Made by a program: the position numbers and the translations under genes. 64,000 bases of DNA, from contig CANKXX010000006.1 in assembly GCA_947487835.1 (NCBI GenBank), positions 308,641-372,640 of the forward strand. Direction: 5' to 3'. The notes below the pieces were generated by a model that ran no database searches, had not been told where the DNA came from, and was given only the letters and a program-made list of their open reading frames with translations. Shown piece after piece: positions 42,593 through 52,332 of this stretch; within the stretch, counting starts at the first letter, position 1, and each line of letters begins with the position of its first letter. The stretch is from an uncultured Microbacteriaceae bacterium (GTDB lineage Bacteria; Actinomycetota; Actinomycetes; Actinomycetales; Microbacteriaceae).

Positions 42593-45500
42593 ATGTCGCC
42601 CTCGCGCACCTCTTCCGTCCCGCACAGGCCAGCTCGCATCCGCGCGCTCGCCGCTACCCTCGCCGCCGCCCTCGGTCTGTCGCTCCTCGGCACCGTCGCG
42701 CCGGCCGCCGCGGCCTCCGTCGCCACGGCACCCGTGGCCGCGGCCGCGGCTGACGAAGCCGCCGTCACCGGCACGTGTGACACCACCGACTGGTCCGTCG
42801 ACTACTTCGCGGGCACCGAGCTGGCCGGCGACGCCGTCGCGGCCGACTGCATGGCCACCATCGACGGGTCCTACGCCACAGGCGAGGGCCCGGACGGCGT
42901 CGGCTCGACCCTGTACTCCGCGCGTTTCACCAAGGTGATCGACGAGGGTGCGGGCACGTACGACTTCTCCGCGCTGAGCGACGACGGCGTGCGCGTGTCC
43001 GTGGACGGCACGAAGGTCATCGACTCCTGGGTCCGGCAGAGCGCGACCACGACCCGCACCGGGTCCGTGGCGCTCACCGAGGGCCAGCACGTGATCGTGG
43101 TCGAGTACTTCCAGCGCTACGGCACCGCGAAGCTCGCCGTGGACTACACGAAGGTCGCGACCGGCTGCACCGACACGCAGTGGTCGGGCCAGTACTTCTC
43201 CGGCATCGCCCTCGCGGGCGAGGCCATCGCCACGGAGTGCGTCGCCGATCTCGACAGGACCTACGCCGCGGGCGAGGGCCCGAAGGGCGTCGGCTCGACC
43301 CTGTACTCCGCGCGCTTCACCAAGGTGATCGACGAGGGTGCGGGAACCTACAACTTCTCCGTCCGCAGCGACGACGGCGTGCGTGTCACGGTCGACGGCG
43401 CGCCCGTCATCAGCTCCTGGGTGAACCAGAACGGCTCCGCCGTGCGCACCGGTTCCGTGGCGCTCACCGAGGGCCAGCACGTGATCGTGGTCGAGTACTA
43501 CCAGCGCTACGGCACGGCGTCCCTCTCCGTCGACTACCAGAAGGTGGAGACGGGCTGCGACGACGCCCAGTGGTCGGCGGACTACTTCGCCGGCACCGAG
43601 CTCGCCGGGAAGGTCATCGCCACCGACTGCCTCGCCGACCTCGACGCCACGTACGCCGCGGGCGAGGGCCCGGACGGCGTGGGCTCGACCCTGTACTCCG
43701 CGCGGTTCACCAGGGTGATCGACGAGGGTGCGGGCACCTACACCTTCTCGGCCCGCAGCGACGACGGCGTGCGCGTCTCGGTCGACGGCGAGAACGTCAT
43801 CGACTCCTGGGTCCGCCAGAGCGGCACCGTCACGCACACCGGATCCGTGGCGCTCACCGAGGGCCAGCACGTGATCGTGGTCGAGTACTTCCAGCGTTAC
43901 GGCACGGCGTCCCTCTCCGTCGACTACGAGAAGGTCCCGACCGGCTGCACCGCGGCCGAGTGGTCCGTGGACTACTTCGCGGGCGTCGACCTCGCCGGCT
44001 CGCCGGTCGCGAGCGACTGCATGATCGGCATCGACCAGTCCTTCGCCGACGGCAAGGGCCCCCAGGGCGTCGGATCGACGCTGTACTCGGCCCGCTTCAC
44101 CAAGGTGATCGACGAGGGTGCGGGCACGTACGACTTCTCCGCGCTGAGCGACGACGGCGTGCGCGTGTCCGTGGACGGCACGAAGGTCATCGACTCCTGG
44201 ATCCGGCAGAGCGCGACCACGACCCGCACCGGGTCGGTCACGCTCACCGAGGGCCAGCACGTCGTCGTGGTCGAGTACTTCCAGCGCTACGGCACCGCGA
44301 AGCTCGCGCTCTCCTACGAGAAGCGCGGCGTCGACACCGTGGCCCCGGGCGCGCCCGGCGAGCTGACCGCCACCCCGGTGGACGACACCATCCGCCTCGA
44401 CTGGGTGGGCAGCCCCGCCACCGACACCGCCGGTTACCGCGTCTACCGCGGCACGGCCCCCGGCGTGCAGACGACCGGCGCGGCCTACTCCGGCGCCGAC
44501 CTGCTCCGGGTCCCCGGCTTCGTCGACGCGGCACCGGCGCGCGGCACCACGCACTACTACGCCGTGGTCGCCGTCGACGGCGCGGGCAACGTCTCGCCCG
44601 CCTCGAACGAGGCCCCCGGCCTGCTCGCCGAGCTGCCCGACACGGAGGCCCCGGCCGCCGCGACGGACCTGGCCGCCACCGTCGGGGACGGCGGGGTGAC
44701 CCTGACCTGGACGGCATCCGCGTCCGCAGACGCCAGCGGCTACCGCGTCTACCGCGCCACCGAGCCCGGCGCGCTCGCCGAGGGCGAGATCGTCTCCGGG
44801 GCGGCACCGCTCACGGAGCCGACCTTCCTCGACGCCACCGCCGCCGCCGGTTCCACCTACTACTACGTGGTGACCGTCGTCGACCTCGCCGGCAACGAGT
44901 CCGTCGCCTCCACCGAGGCAATGGCCGAGGTGCGCGAGCTCGACGTCACCGCCCCCGCGGCGCCGGCCCGTCTCTCGGCCCAGCTCGACCGCGCCTCGGT
45001 CGACCTCCGCTGGGCGGCAGGCACCGAGGACGACATCGCGGGCTACCGCGTGTACCGCGCCGCGGGAACGGAGCAGCTCGCGCTGTTCTCCGGCGACGCC
45101 CTCGTGACCGAGCCGACGTTCGACGACGCCACGGGTGTCCTCGGCACGGAGTACCGCTACGCCGTCACCGCGGTCGATGCGGCAGGCAACGAGTCGCTCG
45201 TCTCCGAGACCGCTACGGCGGCTCGACAGGCCTTCGACGTGGTCGTGGACGGCGCCGGCAACGGCGACGCCGCCACCATCCAGGGCGGCATCGACCTGCT
45301 CGCCAACGCGAAGGACTACAGCGCGGCACCCAAGAAGATCCTCGTGCGCCCCGGCACCTACACCGAGGCCGTCGCGAGCGGATCCCGCTACGGCGTGCAG
45401 CTCGTCGGCGCGACGGGCAACGCCTCCGACGTCGTGCTCACCCAGGCGACCGGCAACGTCCCGACCCTGAACCTCTCGGGCCGCAACTGGCTCGTGCAGG

Positions 45501-48500
45501 ACATCACGGTCGCGAACACCACCACCACCGCCGGAGCGAACGGCACCGCCGTGCGCACCAACCAGGACCGCGTCGTGTTCGACAACGTCCGGGTGCTCGG
45601 CGACAAGCAGGCGGTGCAGGTCTCCAGCGGCGCCCACGGCACCCTGGCCCGCGCCTACTTCGTCGACTCGTTCGTCGAGGGCGGTTCCGACGTGGTCATC
45701 GGCCGCGGCACCGCGGTCTTCGACCGGGTCACCTTCCACCTGCTCAACCGGCCGAACTCCGACTTCACGGACGCATCGCAGTCCGAGACGCTGCAGTACG
45801 GCTACCTCATCACCGACTCGACCGTGCTCACCGACGGCCCCGCCGCCGGTGCCGCGCCCAGCCAGTTCCTCGGCCGTGCGTACTTCGAGGGGGCGACCAA
45901 CGGTCCGACCACGTCCTCCCAGGTGACCATCCGCAACACCGAGCTCGGCTCGGCCTTCCGGGCGAGCGGACCGTGGCGCGACTACACGGGCGGCACGTTC
46001 ACCAACACGTGGAGCACCGAGCGCTACTTCGAGTACGGCAACACCGGCCCCGGTGCCACCGTGAACGACACCCGCCCGCAGCTGACCGCGACCACGGCCA
46101 CCGACTACACCAAGTGGGACTACCTGCGCGGAGCCGACGGCTGGAACCCGACCGGTGCGGAGGAGCCGCCCGCCGACCAGCAGGCGCCCCTCGCCCCCGC
46201 GGCGCTCGTCGCCACGGCGGCGGACCGCGCGATCGAGCTCGACTGGGCCGACAACACCGAGGCCGACCTGGCCGGCTACACGGTGTGGCGTGCCACGGGC
46301 AACGATGAGTTCGCCGTCCTCAGCACGACGACGCTCACCGGCTCGTCCTACCGCGACACCGCGGTGACGGCGGGCACCGAGTACCGCTACCGCGTCACGG
46401 CGGCGGACGCCTCCGGCAACGTGTCGGCGCCCTCCGCCGAGGCGACGGCCACCCCGACGGGGCTGACTCTGCCCGCCCATGACGCCCTCGTGGCGGCGGA
46501 CGGCTCCGGTCAGTACACGACCATCCAGGCCGCGGTCGACGCGGCTCCGGCCGGCACGGCGGGGGACCCCACGGTCGTCCTCGTGCTGCCCGGACGCTAC
46601 GACGAGCGCGTGACGGTGACGAAGAACTTCGTCGACATCGTCGGCCTCAGCGAGACCGCGACCGACACGCTGCTCGTGGATGACGTGCCCCAGAACGAGC
46701 CGGGCGTGCAGAACCTCGGCGCGACGCTCGTCGTCAGCGGCTCGAACGTGACCGTGCGCAACCTCGCCGTGGAGAACAGCTACGACGAGGCGGCCCGCGG
46801 CTCCAGCCAGGCGCTCGCGCTCTACACGAGCGGTGACCGTCTCGTGTTCGACAACACCCGCTTCGTGGCGGACCAGGACACCATCCAGGTCACGTCGCCG
46901 AACGTGTGGACCGCCTCCCGGTCGTACTTCGTCGACAGCTACATCGAGGGCGACGTCGACTTCATCTACGGCCGCGGCACGACGGTCATCGACCGCAGCG
47001 TGATCTTCGCCTCGACCCGGGGGAGCAAGAGCAACAACGGCTACCTCACCGCGGCGAGCACGGCGAGCACCAACAGGTACGGCATCCTCATCACGGACTC
47101 CACCGTGCAGAGCGACGCGCCCGCCGACTCCTACCACCTGGGCCGCCCGTGGCGCGCTTGGACGGACGGCACCCAGGTCCGCGACGGCATCACCGCCAAC
47201 TCGCGAGGCCAGGTCACCATCCGCAACACGGAGCTCAGCGCGGCCATCAAGTCGGTCCAGCCCTGGACGGACATGAACCCGAACCTGTGGACCGACGGTC
47301 GCTTCTTCGAGTACGCCAACACGGGGGAGGGCGCCGGTACCGACGCCACCCGCCCGCAGCTGACGGCCGCGCAGGCCGCCGACTACACGAAGTGGGACTA
47401 CCTCGCCGGCTCCGACGGCTGGAACCCCACCGACGGCACCGAGCCCGTCACCGACGTCACCGCGCCCGACGCGCCCGCGACCCTGACGGCGACGCCGTCC
47501 GCAGCGGACACGACGGTCTCCCTCAGCTGGGGCGCGAGCACGGCGGCGGACCTCCGCGGCTACAACGTGTACCGCTCGAGCTCAGCGACCGACGGCTTCG
47601 CGCTGCTGACCGCCCAGCCCGTCACGGCGACGACGTTCTCCGACACCGGCCTGGTGTCCGGCGGCACCGTGTACTACCGGGTGACCGCCGTGGACCAGGC
47701 CGGCAACGAGTCGGCCCCGGCCGAGGCGTCCGCCGTCGCCGGCGGGGAGATCCTCCCGGCCCACGACGTGCTGGTCGACCCGGCCGGCGCACCCGGCACC
47801 TACGCCACGGTGCAGGCGGCGCTCGACGCCGCCCCCGCGGGCACCGCGGCCGACCCGACCGTCGTGCTGATCCGTCCCGGTGACTACCGCGGCCGCGTCT
47901 TCGTCACGAAGCCCTACACGACCCTGCAGGGGCTCACGGGGAACGCCGACGACGTGCGGATCGTCTTCGACCTCCCGTCGAGCGCGGTGAACCCGGACAC
48001 GGGAAGCGCCTACGGCAGCAGCGCAGCCACCGTCATGGTGAGCTACACGGCCGTCGGCGTGACCATGACCGACCTGACCCTGGAGAACGACTACGACGAG
48101 AAGCTCGGCTCCTCGCAGGCCCTCGCCATCCAGACCCAGGCCGACCGCGGCGTGTTCCGCAACGTGCGATTCCTGGGTGACCAGGACACGGCGCTGTTCA
48201 ACTCGCGCAACGCCGACACCAAGGCCCGCAGCTACGTCGTGGGCAGCTACCTCGAGGGCGACGTCGACTTCATCTACGGCCGCGGCACCGTGGTCGTCGA
48301 CGACAGCGTCATCCACCTCTCGACGCGCGGCGACGCCAGCAACAACGGCTACATGCTCGCCCCGTCCACCGAGACGGGCAACCCGTACGGCATCCTCGTG
48401 ACCGACTCGACCGTGACGAGCGACGCGCCCGCCAAGTCGTTCTTCCTCGGTCGCCCCTGGAAGCCGTCCTCGGCGCCGAACGCCCACAGCCAGGCCGTCA

Positions 48501-51070
48501 TCCGCGACACGGTGCTCCCCGCCGCGATCCGTGACGACGCGTGGTCCGACTTCGGATCCGCCTCCCCGTGGCGCAGCGCCCGCCTGTCGGAGTACAACAA
48601 CTCCGGCCCGGGTGCGGTCGTCAACGGCAACCGCCCGCAGCTGCCCGCCGACCAGGCCAACCAGTACACGCGCTGGACCTACCTGGCCGGAACGGACGGC
48701 TGGAACCCGACCGGCAGGCCCGCCCCCGTCACTGATGTCACGGCCCCGGCCGCGGTGACCGGCGTGACCGCCACCGCGGGCAACGGCACCGTCACCCTCG
48801 ACTGGGCCGCATCCACCGAGCCGGACCTCGCGGGCTACCGCGTCTACCGCTCGACGGAGTCGACCGTCGCCACCACGGCGGCGAACCGCCTGACCGACGC
48901 CCCGCTGTCCACCCTCGGGTACCTCGACCGCGCCGCGGTCGCCGGCACGGCGATGCACTACGTCGTGACGGCCGTCGACACCACCGGCAACGAGTCGGTC
49001 GTCTCGGCCACCGCATCCGCCACGGCCCTCGAGGCCACGCTTCCCCCGCACGACGTGCTGGTGGACGCGAGCGGAGCCGGTGACTACACGACGATCCAGG
49101 CGGCCGTCTCGGCGGTCGGCAACGGCACCGCTGCGGACCCGAAGGTCATCGCGATCGCCCCGGGCACGTACCGCGAGGTCGTGGAGATCCCGAGCAGCAA
49201 CGTGACGCTCGTGGGCGGAACGGGTGAGGCCGGTGACGTGGTCATCGACTACGACAACGGCGCGAACACCGTCAACCCGGCCACCGGAGCGGCGTACGGC
49301 TCGAGCAACAGCCGCACGATGCTCGTGAGCGGCAGCGACGTGCGCGTCGAGGACCTCACGGTCTCGAACAGCTACGACGAGGCCAAGAACGGCTCCGCCG
49401 CGGCGAGCGCGCTGCACGTGACCGGCGACCGCCTGGTGTTCGACGACGTGCGACTCCTCGGCAACCAGAACACGCTGCAGGTCAGCACAAGCTCGAACAC
49501 GAACCAGGCCCGCGCCTACTTCGTGAACAGCTACGTCGAGGGCGATCAGGACATCATCTTCGGCCGCGGCACCGCCGTGTTCGACAAGACCGAGGTCCAC
49601 GTCACCAACCGCATCAGCACCCCGTACGTGACCGCGTCGCGCACCCTCGCGACTCGTGAGCACGGCATCCTGATCACCGACAGCTCCATCACCAGCGACG
49701 CCTCGGCCGTGTACCTCGGCCGCCCCTGGACCCCCACCGAGGAGTTCAAGGGTCAGGTGCTCGTGCGCAACACGGTGCTGCCCGCCGCCATCCGCTCCAC
49801 CCCGTGGCGCAACTCGTCCGCGGGACTGGACTGGAAGGTCTACGGCCGCTTCGCCGAGTACGCCAACACGGGCGCCGGCGCCGGCTCGGCGAGTGCCGAC
49901 CGACCGTGGCTGACCGCCGCGGCCGCCGAGGCGCAGACCAAGTGGGCCTACCTCGCCGGAACCGATGGCTGGAACCCCACGGGATCCGCCGCCCCGGCCA
50001 CCGGTGACGTCGAGGCCCCCTCGACGCCCACCGGCGTGAAGACGGCCCTGGCCGGCGAGCGCGCGGTGACCGTGTCCTGGAACCCGGTCGTGGCCGAGGA
50101 CCTCAAGGGCTACCTCGTCTACCGCTCCTACAACCCGACCGGCACGAGCTGGGTGCAGCTGACCCCGCAGCCGACCACCGCGACGTCCTACGTCGAGGCG
50201 GCGGCCGGTCAGGGCGTGACGTCGCACTACCGCGTCGTGGCCGTCGACCACGTCGGCAACGCGTCCGAGCCGGGCACGGCGAGCATCGCCGTGCCGGCCG
50301 GCGCCGCCGGGTCGCAGCCCATCTCGGTGTTCGTCGCCGGCGACTCCACCGCCTCCACCTACAAGGCCGACCGCGCCCCGCGCGCCGGCTGGGGGCAGGC
50401 GCTGCCGCTGTACCTGAACGACAAGGCGACGGTGAAGAACTTCGCGATCTCCGGATCGAGCACGAAGACCTTCATCGCGGCCGGCGCGCTCGACCGCATC
50501 CTCGGCGCCATCCAGCCGGGCGACTACCTGCTCATCAGCTTCGGTCACAACGACGAGGACGACGACCCGGCCAAGTTCACCCCGCTCGACGGCAACGCGG
50601 CACCGGGCAGCTACCAGGGCTACCTGATGCAGTTCATCGACGGTGCGCGCGACCGCGGGGCCAACCCCGTGATCGTCACCTCCGTCGAGCGCCGCTCCTT
50701 CGTCACCTCGAACGGCGTCGAGACGGCGACGACCAAGAAGACGCACAAGGGCTACCCCGAGGCCGCGGCCGCACTGGGCGTCGCCAACGACGTGCCGGTC
50801 GTCGACCTGACCACCGAGAGCTACGCCACGTGGGGCCAGCTCGGGCCGGAGGTCACGAAGGACTGGTTCATGCACCTCGCCCCCGGCGAGTCGCCGAACT
50901 ACCCGGAGGGCATCGTAGACAACACGCACTTCCAGGCGACGGGAGCGATCGGCGTCGCCCGCATGGTCGCGAACCTGATCGAGCAGGAGGGCGTCTGGCC
51001 CGCGGGTGCCTACACCCGCAGGCTCGCACAGGACGTGCCCACGAGCGAGCTCGTGTGGCCCGCAGGCTGA
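42593..51070 (+). CDS. Giant secreted pectin esterase: 4 PA14, 7 Fn3, 4 CE8 and 1 CE12 modules
   Basis: 2,825 aa, complete. Signal peptide (1-41). PA14 carbohydrate-binding modules 60-189, 190-319, 320-449, 450-579. Fn3 x3 (about 580-880). CE8 pectin methylesterase 1 (881-1187), Fn3, CE8-2 (1293-1616), Fn3, CE8-3 (1720-2040), Fn3, CE8-4 (2150-2465), Fn3, CE12 rhamnogalacturonan acetylesterase (2575-2825). CE8-2 has D1429 (QDT), D1456 (DFIYG) and R1518 (LGRPW); CE8-3 has D1865, D1892 and R1954. CE8-1 has K-Q-A at QDT (Q1006) and CE8-4 has N2293; both also lack the oxyanion Gln (QALA), so they are probably inactive. CE12 shows GDST with S2585, GHND, and D2776/H2779. No wall anchor. Predicted to remove methyl and acetyl esters from pectin outside the cell. 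Confidence 0.95.
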   Translation: MSPSRTSSVPHRPARIRALAATLAAALGLSLLGTVAPAAAASVATAPVAAAAADEAAVTGTCDTTDWSVDYFAGTELAGDAVAADCMATIDGSYATGEGPDGVGSTLYSARFTKVIDEGAGTYDFSALSDDGVRVSVDGTKVIDSWVRQSATTTRTGSVALTEGQHVIVVEYFQRYGTAKLAVDYTKVATGCTDTQWSGQYFSGIALAGEAIATECVADLDRTYAAGEGPKGVGSTLYSARFTKVIDEGAGTYNFSVRSDDGVRVTVDGAPVISSWVNQNGSAVRTGSVALTEGQHVIVVEYYQRYGTASLSVDYQKVETGCDDAQWSADYFAGTELAGKVIATDCLADLDATYAAGEGPDGVGSTLYSARFTRVIDEGAGTYTFSARSDDGVRVSVDGENVIDSWVRQSGTVTHTGSVALTEGQHVIVVEYFQRYGTASLSVDYEKVPTGCTAAEWSVDYFAGVDLAGSPVASDCMIGIDQSFADGKGPQGVGSTLYSARFTKVIDEGAGTYDFSALSDDGVRVSVDGTKVIDSWIRQSATTTRTGSVTLTEGQHVVVVEYFQRYGTAKLALSYEKRGVDTVAPGAPGELTATPVDDTIRLDWVGSPATDTAGYRVYRGTAPGVQTTGAAYSGADLLRVPGFVDAAPARGTTHYYAVVAVDGAGNVSPASNEAPGLLAELPDTEAPAAATDLAATVGDGGVTLTWTASASADASGYRVYRATEPGALAEGEIVSGAAPLTEPTFLDATAAAGSTYYYVVTVVDLAGNESVASTEAMAEVRELDVTAPAAPARLSAQLDRASVDLRWAAGTEDDIAGYRVYRAAGTEQLALFSGDALVTEPTFDDATGVLGTEYRYAVTAVDAAGNESLVSETATAARQAFDVVVDGAGNGDAATIQGGIDLLANAKDYSAAPKKILVRPGTYTEAVASGSRYGVQLVGATGNASDVVLTQATGNVPTLNLSGRNWLVQDITVANTTTTAGANGTAVRTNQDRVVFDNVRVLGDKQAVQVSSGAHGTLARAYFVDSFVEGGSDVVIGRGTAVFDRVTFHLLNRPNSDFTDASQSETLQYGYLITDSTVLTDGPAAGAAPSQFLGRAYFEGATNGPTTSSQVTIRNTELGSAFRASGPWRDYTGGTFTNTWSTERYFEYGNTGPGATVNDTRPQLTATTATDYTKWDYLRGADGWNPTGAEEPPADQQAPLAPAALVATAADRAIELDWADNTEADLAGYTVWRATGNDEFAVLSTTTLTGSSYRDTAVTAGTEYRYRVTAADASGNVSAPSAEATATPTGLTLPAHDALVAADGSGQYTTIQAAVDAAPAGTAGDPTVVLVLPGRYDERVTVTKNFVDIVGLSETATDTLLVDDVPQNEPGVQNLGATLVVSGSNVTVRNLAVENSYDEAARGSSQALALYTSGDRLVFDNTRFVADQDTIQVTSPNVWTASRSYFVDSYIEGDVDFIYGRGTTVIDRSVIFASTRGSKSNNGYLTAASTASTNRYGILITDSTVQSDAPADSYHLGRPWRAWTDGTQVRDGITANSRGQVTIRNTELSAAIKSVQPWTDMNPNLWTDGRFFEYANTGEGAGTDATRPQLTAAQAADYTKWDYLAGSDGWNPTDGTEPVTDVTAPDAPATLTATPSAADTTVSLSWGASTAADLRGYNVYRSSSATDGFALLTAQPVTATTFSDTGLVSGGTVYYRVTAVDQAGNESAPAEASAVAGGEILPAHDVLVDPAGAPGTYATVQAALDAAPAGTAADPTVVLIRPGDYRGRVFVTKPYTTLQGLTGNADDVRIVFDLPSSAVNPDTGSAYGSSAATVMVSYTAVGVTMTDLTLENDYDEKLGSSQALAIQTQADRGVFRNVRFLGDQDTALFNSRNADTKARSYVVGSYLEGDVDFIYGRGTVVVDDSVIHLSTRGDASNNGYMLAPSTETGNPYGILVTDSTVTSDAPAKSFFLGRPWKPSSAPNAHSQAVIRDTVLPAAIRDDAWSDFGSASPWRSARLSEYNNSGPGAVVNGNRPQLPADQANQYTRWTYLAGTDGWNPTGRPAPVTDVTAPAAVTGVTATAGNGTVTLDWAASTEPDLAGYRVYRSTESTVATTAANRLTDAPLSTLGYLDRAAVAGTAMHYVVTAVDTTGNESVVSATASATALEATLPPHDVLVDASGAGDYTTIQAAVSAVGNGTAADPKVIAIAPGTYREVVEIPSSNVTLVGGTGEAGDVVIDYDNGANTVNPATGAAYGSSNSRTMLVSGSDVRVEDLTVSNSYDEAKNGSAAASALHVTGDRLVFDDVRLLGNQNTLQVSTSSNTNQARAYFVNSYVEGDQDIIFGRGTAVFDKTEVHVTNRISTPYVTASRTLATREHGILITDSSITSDASAVYLGRPWTPTEEFKGQVLVRNTVLPAAIRSTPWRNSSAGLDWKVYGRFAEYANTGAGAGSASADRPWLTAAAAEAQTKWAYLAGTDGWNPTGSAAPATGDVEAPSTPTGVKTALAGERAVTVSWNPVVAEDLKGYLVYRSYNPTGTSWVQLTPQPTTATSYVEAAAGQGVTSHYRVVAVDHVGNASEPGTASIAVPAGAAGSQPISVFVAGDSTASTYKADRAPRAGWGQALPLYLNDKATVKNFAISGSSTKTFIAAGALDRILGAIQPGDYLLISFGHNDEDDDPAKFTPLDGNAAPGSYQGYLMQFIDGARDRGANPVIVTSVERRSFVTSNGVETATTKKTHKGYPEAAAALGVANDVPVVDLTTESYATWGQLGPEVTKDWFMHLAPGESPNYPEGIVDNTHFQATGAIGVARMVANLIEQEGVWPAGAYTRRLAQDVPTSELVWPAG
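42776..44325 (+). repeat. Four 390-bp repeats encoding the PA14 array
   Basis: PA14 modules recur at exactly 390 bp. Positions 42931-43030 are identical to 44101-44200 (100 of 100 bp, offset 1,170), and other pairs share long identical runs, so the array was homogenised recently. Confidence 0.92.
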
Positions 51071-51092
51071 CGGACGGCTGAGCCGCGACACG

Positions 51093-51124
51093 GGCGGCGG
51101 TGGACCTTCGGGTCCGCCGCCGCC
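51093..51124 (+). terminator. Terminator of the pectin esterase gene
   Basis: 14-bp stem (one G-U) GGCGGCGGTGGACC with 51111-51124, TTCG tetraloop, 22 nt after the stop. Confidence 0.85.
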
Positions 51125-51176
51125 TTCGTCGTTCCCGGGGGCCGGCCGGGCGCTCCGCCGCCGCGCCAGGGACGGG

Positions 51177-51707
51177 TCAGGCGTCGTCCGCGCCGTCCGC
51201 CGGGCGCCAGACGTAGCGCGCGTCCGGCTCCCGCTCCTCCGTCGTCTCCCCGTCGGTGACCTCGGCGAGCACGAAGCCCGCGTTCTCGTAGAACCGACGG
51301 GCGCGGGCGTTCCGCTGGAACACCCAGAGCTCCAGGCCGCCCGGATGCAGCCGCTTGGCGGCGTCGAGGAGGAGCCGGCCGACCCCTGCGCCCTGGTGGC
51401 CGGTCGCGACGTACAGCTGCTCGAGGTGCCCCGGCGTGAGCGCGACGACGCCCGTGACGACGTCCCCCGCGGTCGCGAGCCAGACGTCCTGCTCGGGCAG
51501 GAGCAGGGTGGCGACCCAGTTCCGGTCCTCCTCGGCGGTGTGCGGCACGCGCAGCCACGGCATGGCGACGGCCTTGGCCGACCGGATCAGGTCGGCGATG
51601 GCCACGGCATCCTCCGGCCGCGCCTGGCGGAGGCGCGGACCGCCCGATCGGCGGTCGCCATCGCCTGTCGGATCACCCGTCGGATAGCCCGCCGGCTCGC
51701 TCGTCAT
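51177..51707 (-). CDS. GNAT-family acetyltransferase
   Basis: 176 aa. ATG at 51707 follows GGGAGACGGGC. LEQLYVATGHQGAGVGRLLLDAA is the acetyl-CoA motif, and LWVFQRNARARRFYENAGFV is motif B. Substrate unknown. It sits alone between the two giant genes in opposite orientation. Confidence 0.88.
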   Translation of the reverse strand: MTSEPAGYPTGDPTGDGDRRSGGPRLRQARPEDAVAIADLIRSAKAVAMPWLRVPHTAEEDRNWVATLLLPEQDVWLATAGDVVTGVVALTPGHLEQLYVATGHQGAGVGRLLLDAAKRLHPGGLELWVFQRNARARRFYENAGFVLAEVTDGETTEEREPDARYVWRPADGADDA

Positions 51708-52332
51708 GCCCGTCTCCCGTCCGCATCGGTGCGAAAGGATCGTAGCGCCGGGGGGAACGGCGGGGTCGGAAGGGGGGTGTTCGTCCCCCCGTCCGGGGGT
51801 CACGCGTCGGCCCCGTTCCGACCGCGCCGACACGCGCGGATCGCTCCCGGCCCGGCCGTCCGGAGGCCCCGGACCCGTGCCCGTCGGCCCGGCTCCGGCG
51901 TGGGTCCGCGGCTGGCGAGGCGCCGTGAATCCTACGCTCACCTGGTCTTCGGCAAACGGGCGTCACGCGCGGCGAGCGCCGCACGCCGTGTGCGGACGCC
52001 TCGCCTCAGGACGGTGCTGCGGCGGCGGAGGGTGCCGCGGGACGATGTTCCGCACCTGGGGGAAACGGGGGCGCGGGGGGTCTCGGCAGGCCCGCATCCC
52101 CCCTCTGAAACGTACAAAAAAAGTTTGCTGAAAGTTTCTCAGGTCGTGGTAACTTGCACAGCATCCGGCACTTCCCCGAGTGCAGGACGAACCGCCTGCC
52201 GTGCCCGATGTCCGTGCCCGGCGCTCCCCAAGCGGTTGCCGCACCGCCCGCTCACCCTTCCCCCCTCGTTCGCTCCGGCGCGCCTCGATAGCGCGCGTCC
52301 GGGCGCGATCTGTCGTACCCGAACGGATTGTC
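51708..52332 (+). promoter_or_regulatory. 625-nt upstream region of second giant gene with candidate promoter and operator
   Basis: No gene is supported here. At 52109-52155 the DNA becomes AT-rich: -35-like TTGCTG (52125-52130) and -10-like TAACTT (52150-52155) with a 19-bp spacer. Perfect palindrome GAAAGTTTC (52130-52138) lies between them. GAAA-N-TTTC sites of this kind occur upstream of actinobacterial polysaccharidase genes bound by LacI/GntR-type regulators. The leader to ATG 52333 is about 170 nt and ends without a strong RBS. Confidence 0.5.

Noticed and set aside
42380..47137. Very long antisense open frame (over 1,500 codons) opposite the pectin esterase gene
   Set aside because: Its product is Gly/Arg/Val/Asp-rich with no domain pattern, and the + strand has continuous CE8/PA14/Fn3 modules. 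Such antisense frames arise from high third-position GC.
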